The notes under the pieces were generated by a model that saw nothing but the letters and a program-made list of their open reading frames with translations, was not told the origin of the DNA and searched no databases. A stretch of DNA of 12,205 nt from positions 1-12,205 of the forward strand of contig DATAYF010000216.1 in NCBI GenBank assembly GCA_036272735.1. The letters run 5' to 3'. Below are positions 6,603 through 12,205 of this stretch, piece by piece. Positions within the stretch are counted from its first letter, which is position 1. The number at the start of each line of letters is the position of its first letter. A program made the position numbers and the translations under genes. This DNA is from DATAYF01 sp036272735. Lineage in GTDB: Bacteria; Chloroflexota; Ktedonobacteria; Ktedonobacterales; Ktedonobacteraceae.

Positions 6603-6829
6603 GGTCACAAATCTACCCTTCTCTTCTATCAAGGAAATAATGTGCTCAAAACTCGCTCCCCAGGCTGGGAACGAACAAACAAACGTGACTAGCATTGCCC
6701 ACCACTCGTCTTGCAAGGGACATAAAACGTGTAGCAACAAGATGCGGCAACCACCATCCCCGTTCGGGATTGTAGCACCGGCGCAAAGTTGCTGTCAAAT
6801 GAGGAGCAGAGAGGGAAGAGCAAACACTC

Positions 6830-8275
6830 GTGGCGAGAGATTACGCACAACACAAACAGGATGCGAAACGCAAGAAGTTGCTATCATCGCTGCTTGACTG
6901 GTGGCTGACGCGCCAGGACCTTGCGGCCTACCTGCCCATCATCCTCGTGACCATTTCTATGTTTATCGGCTCTTCCTGGGTAATCTTCGTGATGCAAGCC
7001 GATCCGGCACGCTACCAGTGCTACGCACTAACCTTCTGGTTTGGCAATAACGCCACAGCGCTGCTCCCGGCGAACCAATGCGCCTTCTTACAGACGCTCG
7101 CCCCCACGCTGTCCTCACCGCTGCCGTTTCATATGCTGCCGATCGAATACCCGCCATTAACATTACTGCCGTTTTCTCTGCCGCTTCTGCTGCCGCTCGT
7201 GTACTATCAGTGGACCTTCGCGCTCATTATGTCCCTGGTCTCATTATTGGCGTATTGGCTGTTATTACGCTACGGGCCGCGCACCTCGCCGCTCTTTTTC
7301 TCGATCTACATGCTTCTAGGAGCACTCACGACCGCGCTGGCCCGCTTCGACTTGATTCCGGCAACCTTGACTCTGATGTGCATTATCGCAGCGGAACGCA
7401 AGCATTGGAGGGCGGCGTATGTCGCGTTGGCGTTCGGCGTATTGATGAAACTCTACCCCATCTTGCTGCTGCCCCCGCTCTTCATCGCCGAACAACACTC
7501 GTATGGACGATTACCTTCCCCGGATGATTTCGCGACAATACATTCGTTGCAGCAGAAGTTCCGCCTGATCCTGCATACGATATTGCAGTGGCGCTGTAAA
7601 AATTGCCTGCTGCTTATCACACTGCTGCTGCTAGTAACAGGCGCGTTTGCCCTGCTCAATTTTCAAGGAGCCGTTGTCAGCCAGGTCGATTATTTTCTGA
7701 AAAGACCCATTCAGGTAGAAAGCACGAGCAGTACATTGCTCTGGCTGGCGAGCAAGCTTGGCGTGCCGCTCAGTTTCAGCACGGCGTTCGGCTCCATCAA
7801 TAGTGTCAGCGTCTTGAGCTTCCCCATTTCTAGTCTAGGTACTCTGGCGCTCGTGGCCGGTTTCCTCTACGTGCTCTGGCAGCAATGGCACAATAAGTTC
7901 GACCTGGCCCAGTCCTGCGTCGCGCTGCTGCTGCTCTTTATCGCCACCGGCAAGGTCTTCAGCCCGCAATATCTCATCTGGCTCATCCCGTTACTGGCCT
8001 ACGTAGGCGCGTATGACACATTGTGGTTCTTGCTCTGGTGCATCATCGGCCTTACCACGACGCTCATTTTCTCGATCTTTTATCCGGTGATCGATCTATC
8101 CACAGTTGCCAGTCTTCAAGCCACAATGCTATCGCTGCACGGCTTCTTTGAAAGCATCGCCATGCGTAACGGCCTGATTGACTTCATCACCCTGGCCTAC
8201 CTCTTCAACTGGTTCCAGGCGCGCAAGCGTAAACCCGTTGCCAACGTGCCCAAAGGGATAGTCACCGATACATAA
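6830..8275 (+). CDS. GT87-like polytopic membrane glycosyltransferase (DUF2029)
   Basis: This 481-residue protein has roughly nine to eleven hydrophobic helices after a short basic N-terminus. The loop after the first helix contains EYPPLTLLPF (106-115), later come RFDLIPA (172-178) and KLYPILLLPP (207-216), and the C-terminal half has SPQYLIWLIPLL. These are features of the GT87/DUF2029 polyprenyl-phosphate-dependent mannosyltransferases of the GT-C type. Such enzymes add sugars from lipid-linked donors on the outer face of the membrane. The donor and acceptor here are unknown. The start is GTG 6830, the only candidate near the first helix; a purine-rich stretch (GAGGGAAG) lies 11-14 bases upstream. 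The last codons (V-T-D-T-stop) fall inside the left arm of the 66-bp palindrome at 8262-8327. The gene is monocistronic by layout. Confidence 0.78.
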   Translation: MARDYAQHKQDAKRKKLLSSLLDWWLTRQDLAAYLPIILVTISMFIGSSWVIFVMQADPARYQCYALTFWFGNNATALLPANQCAFLQTLAPTLSSPLPFHMLPIEYPPLTLLPFSLPLLLPLVYYQWTFALIMSLVSLLAYWLLLRYGPRTSPLFFSIYMLLGALTTALARFDLIPATLTLMCIIAAERKHWRAAYVALAFGVLMKLYPILLLPPLFIAEQHSYGRLPSPDDFATIHSLQQKFRLILHTILQWRCKNCLLLITLLLLVTGAFALLNFQGAVVSQVDYFLKRPIQVESTSSTLLWLASKLGVPLSFSTAFGSINSVSVLSFPISSLGTLALVAGFLYVLWQQWHNKFDLAQSCVALLLLFIATGKVFSPQYLIWLIPLLAYVGAYDTLWFLLWCIIGLTTTLIFSIFYPVIDLSTVASLQATMLSLHGFFESIAMRNGLIDFITLAYLFNWFQARKRKPVANVPKGIVTDT

Positions 8276-8327
8276 AGGAATGGTAATGGTTTGGCCAAAC
8301 CATTACCATTCCTTTATGTATCGGTGA
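8262..8327. repeat. Perfect 66-bp palindrome (copy 1), probable bidirectional terminator
   Basis: Bases 8262-8294 are the exact reverse complement of 8295-8327, with no spacer. The left arm starts in the coding end of the GT87-like gene and includes its TAA. The inner 46 bases (AAAGGAATGGTAATGGTTTG and its complement at their heart) recur at 10115-10168. It lies between the convergent GT87-like and PstS-like genes, so a two-way terminator role is likely. Confidence 0.85.
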
Positions 8328-8382
8328 AAGAGCGCACGAGGGACCGCAGTTCCCAACACGATCCCCTGAGAAAAGGCACGCT

Positions 8383-9966
8383 TTATTCATGCTGTGCCCG
8401 TACAGATAGCGGCATATCTGTGATGTTAATAAATGTATCGCCCGTGTGTATATTGTTGGTGGTGTAGGTAATAAACGAGAGCGCGAGCGGGTTATTGCTG
8501 CCTTGCCTGGTATACATGCGCTCAATCGCCCAGAACGCATATCTATCGCTCTTTACCAACCCTGGTGTAGGAGCAACGCCATTGATATTGATCGCGCTGA
8601 CGATATTACCCGCTTGATCTGCTGATCCCAGGTCTACGTAGCCGATAGCACCTGGATTAGAACTGACGCCATCGATAACCTCTTGCGTACTGGATACGGT
8701 AGTCTGAGCCGCACTTTCAGGTTTTTGCAATACGTAACGAGTAAAAGCTGCCTGCGTGCCTGAGCCAGAAGGACGCCCATAGCGCACGATTGGCAGGTCC
8801 GGACCTTTCAACTGCTTCCAGTTGGTGTATTGGCCTCGATAGATTTTAGTGATGTCATCCTGTGACAGCGAGTTTATCCCCGTTATTTTTTTATTGATGA
8901 TGATGGAGAAGACGATAACAGCAACCTGGTGTTCTTGCAGATCGTTATAATGATAGCCCGCCTCTTGTGGAGAAAGTTCCGCATCCGCAATATCAAGATG
9001 ATTCTGTTCTAATTGTGCCAACCCAGCGCCACTATCACTGCTCTGCACGTTCAGCATGGCAAACGGGCATCCTTGATGGTAGGTGCTAGCCTGCGCGCGT
9101 ACGGTGTCATAGAATGCAGTAGATCCGCTAATACTGACAGGCGTAAAGCTAACAGCACAATCGTTTTGCTGAAAAGCGCCAAACCGATTGATCCCCAGTA
9201 CTATCACAAAGGCAAGCAATAAACCGAGCAGGACTCTGGGTACCGTGAATACCGGCTTGGCAGGAGCATACGGTACAATTTTACCCCCCAGCAATTCTCC
9301 TCGTATCTTCATCTCAACTCTGCCCTGCGTCACAAACTTGAAGACAATAGCATCACCTTTATCAAAAGTACAACCATCTAAATCTACATGCTTATGTAAT
9401 GTCAAGGCACCTGTGCTTTGAGTTGGCTTGCTGGCGCTACTACGCGGCACAATGATGGGTGATTTGCTGCTAGCAACAGAAGTGCTTGGCCTCGTTAAAG
9501 GGTCCACGTGAATAATGTCCTGAGGATTATCTGCTGGAACGAATTTATCTGGTTCGGTATGGTGAACCGCACAGAGAATTAACTTTGCTTCTGCGAACTC
9601 GAAGCGCAACTTTTTCTCCCCACCATACGAAAAATCTTCCACCCGTATAACATCAAGCCCTGTATTGATGATCTTATACATGATCAGACGAGCATTATCA
9701 ACTTGTGTTGGCTGGCGCAGCGCCCCTCCCTTGAGTGTAACGGTCATATCTTCGCCTAAATCCTTGAGCTGATCTACGAGAGCTGCATCAGATTCGGTTT
9801 GATAACTGAGCTGTTTTCTCGGCTTGCTCAGAAGATTGGCAATAAACGAGACAACGGTGGGGGGACCAATGACGGCAAACGCTATTGTCAGCACATTTGA
9901 CCAGAACGACCACTGTGGATCGCCCGGATTGAAAACAGATGCGAAGAAAGCTGCAAGCGTTAGCAT
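8383..9966 (-). CDS. Membrane-anchored PstS-like ligand-binding protein with N-terminal cytoplasmic region
   Basis: The protein has 527 residues. The C-terminal half (about 275-500) is a phosphate-binding-protein-type periplasmic-binding domain: ISGSTAFYDTV (Ser280-Ala284), a DIADAELSPQE segment, SQDDITKIYRGQYTNWKQL, RPSGSGTQAAF (398 on) and GAIGYVD (439-445). In PstS the SGT segment binds phosphate. There is no cleavable signal peptide. The N-terminus has a hydrophobic hairpin (about 2-12 and 23-45) followed by basic KPRKQ, then about 190 residues that should be cytoplasmic, including a Ser/Thr/Pro linker (about 162-186), then a helix at about 243-263 leading to the binding domain outside. 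No pst permease genes are adjacent, so a sensory or anchoring role is possible. I chose ATG 9966 because AGGAG stands 12 bases upstream; ATG 10011 is in frame but has no Shine-Dalgarno. Two palindromes flank the gene. Confidence 0.8.
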   Translation of the reverse strand: MLTLAAFFASVFNPGDPQWSFWSNVLTIAFAVIGPPTVVSFIANLLSKPRKQLSYQTESDAALVDQLKDLGEDMTVTLKGGALRQPTQVDNARLIMYKIINTGLDVIRVEDFSYGGEKKLRFEFAEAKLILCAVHHTEPDKFVPADNPQDIIHVDPLTRPSTSVASSKSPIIVPRSSASKPTQSTGALTLHKHVDLDGCTFDKGDAIVFKFVTQGRVEMKIRGELLGGKIVPYAPAKPVFTVPRVLLGLLLAFVIVLGINRFGAFQQNDCAVSFTPVSISGSTAFYDTVRAQASTYHQGCPFAMLNVQSSDSGAGLAQLEQNHLDIADAELSPQEAGYHYNDLQEHQVAVIVFSIIINKKITGINSLSQDDITKIYRGQYTNWKQLKGPDLPIVRYGRPSGSGTQAAFTRYVLQKPESAAQTTVSSTQEVIDGVSSNPGAIGYVDLGSADQAGNIVSAININGVAPTPGLVKSDRYAFWAIERMYTRQGSNNPLALSFITYTTNNIHTGDTFINITDMPLSVRAQHE

Positions 9967-10035
9967 ATTCACCCATTTCTCCTCGATTCGTTCGATAGTT
10001 AGCATATACATCTAAATAGATACATATACAAGTAA

Positions 10036-10073
10036 ATTATATCATGCCCGTTTTGCCTATCCTTTAAGATAGG
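10036..10073 (-). promoter_or_regulatory. Candidate promoter and dyad operator of the PstS-like gene
   Basis: On the minus strand TGA-TATAAT (10036-10044) is a consensus extended -10. Just upstream, CCTATC (10056-10061) and GATAGG (10068-10073) form a perfect dyad with a 6-bp spacer, placed over the -35 position where a repressor or activator could act. Transcription from here would give a leader of about 60 nt to ATG 9966. Confidence 0.45.
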
Positions 10074-10114
10074 TATAGATGGCAATAATCGAGAGGAAAC
10101 ACGTGAAGGTGCCG

Positions 10115-10168
10115 ACATATAAAGGAATGGTAATGGTTTGGTCAAACCATTACCATTCCTTTATATGT
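10115..10168. repeat. Long palindrome copy 2 (26-bp arms, 2-nt centre)
   Basis: Bases 10115-10140 are the exact complement of 10143-10168, with gt between. The inner 46 bases equal those of the palindrome at 8262-8327 except for one central base; the outer arm bases differ between the copies yet pair perfectly within each. It lies upstream of the PstS-like gene and at the border of the gene-debris zone, so it may be the terminator of a lost gene. Confidence 0.85.
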
Positions 10169-10381
10169 GTGACTGTTGACATCAGCGCGTCTTCGGGCTT
10201 CGGCGAGTGGGACACGACCGGAACAGGGAGAAACTCGTCGTGGCATGCCGCCATTGGAAACACCCTCGACGATGATGACGGAATCCTCGAAAGATGGCGT
10301 AGGACCTTCTCCACTGGGAAGCTCGACGAAGAGCGTTACACAGCTCTGCACCATGAGTTGCAGCGTTACCTCGATATGTGA
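10169..10381 (+). pseudogene. Unrecognised C-terminal gene fragment
   Basis: The frame ending at TGA 10379-10381 reads like real protein from about 10169, with segments WDTTGTGRNSSWHAAIG, DDDDGILERWRRTF and HHELQRYLDM. It has balanced composition and amphipathic helices. The same frame is open back to an ATG at 10079, but that part runs through the palindrome and is not protein-like. GTG 10169 could start a 70-residue peptide, but no Shine-Dalgarno supports it. I do not recognise the family. Its end overlaps the phosphotransferase remnant on the other strand, so it is more likely a truncated leftover than a working gene. Confidence 0.35.
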
Positions 10382-10495
10382 CCTGTGGACATAGCTTCTG
10401 CCCAGAAGTTCATCCGTGCAATTTCGTAAATCGGATCGCCATAAAGACTGAGGCCCCAATCCAAAATCACCGTGGAGCAGGTATCGTTCTTCAGG
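10366..10495 (-). pseudogene. Remnant of an aminoglycoside/hygromycin-type phosphotransferase (APH family)
   Basis: Two minus-strand frames carry adjacent APH signatures. From 10495, PEERYLLHGDFG contains the catalytic-loop HGD. Starting within the same bases but shifted by one, VILDWGLSLYGDPIYEIA and RMNFWAEAMS carry the metal-binding Asp segment; this frame stops at TAA 10366-10368. In intact APH proteins the HGD loop and the DWG motif are about 20 residues apart; here they overlap. The bases between are therefore deleted and the frame is broken. A TGA directly precedes PEERY. The N-lobe that would bind ATP is missing; a second IS lies where upstream sequence would be expected. Family motifs are clear, but substrate cannot be inferred. 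It cannot encode an active enzyme. Confidence 0.65.
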
Positions 10496-10706
10496 TCACA
10501 TCGATTGGCTCGGTGCTCTCAAAGAGTATCGGCATACCCGCAGCCTGCCACCACTTGAGAATCTGGATGCTCGACTGCACTGTTACGAACTGTACCACCG
10601 CCTGTATCAGGTTCGTCACTGCGCGCTCACCGAGCAACCCGATGGCGTGGCTTGGTCGCTGCGCAAAGCTGAGGCAGCCGCAGAGGTCCTCCGCTCCATG
10701 AGCTGA
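10452..10706 (+). pseudogene. Unrecognised gene fragment without a start
   Basis: An 84-codon open frame ends at TGA 10704-10706. From about 10497 it looks like the helical C-terminus of a protein: HIDWLGALKEYRHT, LPPLENLDARLHCYELYHRL and WSLRKAEAAAEVLRSMS. A TGA at 10449-10451 closes it upstream and no ATG or GTG start with a Shine-Dalgarno precedes the protein-like part, so the gene seems truncated at its 5' side. The first 15 codons overlap the APH remnant on the other strand. The family is not recognised. Confidence 0.4.
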
Positions 10707-10869
10707 ATGTGTACCGCATCGAATCAAATATGAGCTACTAAGACAGATAGCGTGGCTGCGTTGCCGACCGTTTGCCGGTTTCTCGAAATGCGCAAATTGT
10801 CGGTTCTTCTCGGAGGTTTATGGGCATTTGCTCTTTAGCGGGATGGCACACATGTTTCTATGAAAAGTA
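10707..10869. other. Intergenic stretch before the second IS, nothing recognised
   Basis: No coding frame, strong hairpin or promoter is convincing here. Together with 10012-10706 it makes an 860-base zone without an intact gene between the PstS-like gene and the IS. Confidence 0.5.
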
Positions 10870-12043
10870 TGAGGGCATTTTCCAACTCAGAAACCCTCCC
10901 AAGTATGAGCTAAAACACGTTTGGGCGAGCGAATAAGATCAGGACGCCCCGCTTGTCGAGCTGCCAGCGCGACAATGATGGTAGCGGTGTAGGTGAGAGC
11001 AACTTGCCGAGCAATGGTGGACCAGCCTGAGAGGGGAGGACGTTGCAGATGGAAGAAGAGAAAAACTCGACCAAAGAACCGTTCGATGCCACTCCGTTTG
11101 CCCAACTCCTCTTTGGTCCACGTGGGAGGCAAACAGGAGCGATTTTTCTGGCGTTTGGGATTCCAGGGAATCACGGCTACCGCGCCCAAGGTGGCAGGAA
11201 TCCAAGAGATGAGCTTCACACCCCAATAGGCGGCATCTAAGCGAATAAAGCGCGGGTGGATCGCATACAGATGCACAGCCCATGTCAAGAGAGGGCGCGC
11301 GAAGGGAGCATCATGGACATTGGCAGGTGACAGGAGAAAAAAGAGTGGCAAGCCCGAACCACGGCAGATGAGCGTATGGACACGATAGCCGCGCAAGAGC
11401 GGACGCGGATGTTGGGCAGGAGCATGGCCATAAGCAGCATCGGGATCAGCGTGGTGCCAGGCGAGGATGGGGACACTATCAATGATGAGATCGCGGGCCC
11501 CAATAAGCTGACAACGAATGGCGGTGAGCACACTGAGGACAAAGAGCGCCTCAGGAAGCGGCGCGCCACCGAGCTTGCCGCGCTTGCACTGTTGTGACGA
11601 ACTCGGAATGCGAGGATGGCCATCTCTGGCAAGAGGTAAACCGCATGCTAAGGCCAGTGCGGGCCACACACGTAACCAGTCGCGCATATCGGCATAGGAA
11701 AGCCTCCAAAGCGTGCGCAGAAGTGCAATGAGCAGCAAGGACTCTTCTCGGTAGGTCCGAGGCGCGCCGCCAGGACCTACCGGCAAAGGGGGAGGACATC
11801 GGTGATGCGCCAGGCGAACGGCCAGACGGCAAAGCGTCAGCAGATGCAAGGTGTTCACCAAGGTGAGAGCATCAATATGTAAAGCTGGGCCGAGTCGAGC
11901 TTGCGCACGATGATATGCTGGTGGGGGCACTGGTGCTGCTGAGTTTCCAAGAGTAGGCATCATGAACTGCTCTCCATCACGAGGGAACGAACCTCGGTTA
12001 GGATCAGCTTACCTTATTTCGTCAACCTTCGGAAATACCCTCA
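10870..12043 (-). mobile_element. IS4/IS5-like insertion sequence with a full-length DDE transposase
   Basis: The 1.17-kb element has imperfect inverted ends: tgagggcattttccaa at 10870-10885 and ttcggaaataccctca at 12028-12043, whose complement is tgagggtatttccgaa. About 14 of 16 positions agree if one gap is allowed. A single transposase gene fills the interior on the minus strand. No direct target duplication is evident beside these ends, so exact borders may be off by a few bases. Family assignment within the IS4/IS5 superfamily is open. Confidence 0.7.
10887..11963 (-). CDS. DDE transposase, IS4/IS5-like superfamily
   Basis: This 358-residue protein appears uninterrupted. The helical N-terminal part includes YREESLLLIALLRTLWRLSY (71-90). 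The DDE core has Asp162 in LIIDSVPI, then LLRGYRVHTLICRGSGLPLF and LSPANVHDAP typical of the insertion strand, Asp243 in IRLDAAYWG, and Glu294 in KRSGIERFFGRV, the usual R-x-x-I-E-R-F-F signature. The start ATG 11963 has GGAG eight bases upstream. The stop lies two bases inside the left terminal repeat's inner edge. All three acidic residues, start and both ends are present, so this copy could be active, unlike the ISAs1 element in the same window. The exact IS family was not determined by sight. Confidence 0.85.
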   Translation of the reverse strand: MMPTLGNSAAPVPPPAYHRAQARLGPALHIDALTLVNTLHLLTLCRLAVRLAHHRCPPPLPVGPGGAPRTYREESLLLIALLRTLWRLSYADMRDWLRVWPALALACGLPLARDGHPRIPSSSQQCKRGKLGGAPLPEALFVLSVLTAIRCQLIGARDLIIDSVPILAWHHADPDAAYGHAPAQHPRPLLRGYRVHTLICRGSGLPLFFLLSPANVHDAPFARPLLTWAVHLYAIHPRFIRLDAAYWGVKLISWIPATLGAVAVIPWNPKRQKNRSCLPPTWTKEELGKRSGIERFFGRVFLFFHLQRPPLSGWSTIARQVALTYTATIIVALAARQAGRPDLIRSPKRVLAHTWEGF

Positions 12044-12095
12044 AACCTACTTTATCACTTGGGAACCCTTCAGTCTCTTTTTTCAATTTCTTTCC

Positions 12096-12126
12096 TATCC
12101 TTCTCTTCCACTCTTAGAGAAGGATA
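12096..12126. repeat. 11-bp perfect inverted repeat near the right edge
   Basis: TATCCTTCTCT (12096-12106) pairs perfectly with AGAGAAGGATA (12116-12126) around a 9-nt loop. A T-rich run (12076-12094) precedes it on the plus strand, so the minus-strand RNA would have A-rich sequence after the hairpin; neither strand gives a classical terminator. The rest of 12044-12205 shows no gene. Confidence 0.5.
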
Positions 12127-12205
12127 CGATGATCGCCGCCGTTCTCTGAAAGCAACTGCATGAACACATGGAAGTGCAAACTTCTTTTCTACTCCCCCCT
12201 CCAGA

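Noticed and set aside
6659..6669. Short dyad CCCAGGCTGGG as an operator between the divergent genes
   Set aside because: It is too short to stand out in 12 kb and there is no recognisable promoter beside it.
8262..8540. Small minus-strand gene overlapping the palindrome
   Set aside because: It lies in another frame of the PstS-like gene end and repeats the palindrome translation also found at 10142; no ribosome site.
10079..10381. A complete 100-codon gene starting at ATG 10079
   Set aside because: Its first third is translation of the palindrome and of promoter sequence of the neighbouring gene; only the last 70 codons look like protein.

Overview
The window looks like an accessory or junction region of a large, IS-rich bacterial chromosome. 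My best guess is a Ktedonobacteria-like member of the Chloroflexota. That guess rests on the mix of an NfeD/slipin pair, an AhpE-like peroxiredoxin, a GT87-like membrane glycosyltransferase, long perfect-stem hairpins at gene ends and a high transposase load. It is an inference, not a database result.

Left part (1-2584): the C-terminal 46 codons of an ArsR-type regulator (+), then an SDR-family oxidoreductase (-), then an ISAs1-family element (1272-2584). The transposase of that element is split by one in-frame TAG. A third, solitary copy of the IS terminal repeat at 219-236 makes a larger 219-2584 unit with inverted ends that encloses the SDR gene.

Middle part (2585-8327): an orotate-phosphoribosyltransferase-like gene (+) with a long structured leader in which a hairpin covers its Shine-Dalgarno. 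It converges on an nfeD-slipin operon (-) across a shared hairpin terminator. NfeD is a membrane serine protease and slipin is its SPFH/stomatin-type partner, so this pair probably acts in membrane quality control. An AhpE-like one-Cys peroxiredoxin (-) ends in a very long hairpin and is divergent from a GT87-like polytopic glycosyltransferase (+).

Right part (8262-12205): a membrane protein (-) with a cytoplasmic N-terminal region joined through a transmembrane helix to a PstS-like ligand-binding domain. It is flanked by two long palindromes sharing a 46-base core; one is a perfect 66-bp palindrome. To its right lies a debris zone (about 10169-10870) with at least three gene remnants, including a deleted aminoglycoside-phosphotransferase-family fragment. 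It is followed by a second, apparently intact IS (10870-12043) of the IS4/IS5-like DDE type, and 160 bases with no gene.

I found no CRISPR, tRNA or rRNA and no recognisable defence system. The most distinctive items are the PstS-like fusion protein inside the palindrome pair, the SDR-carrying IS-end unit and the SD-covering leader of the phosphoribosyltransferase gene.
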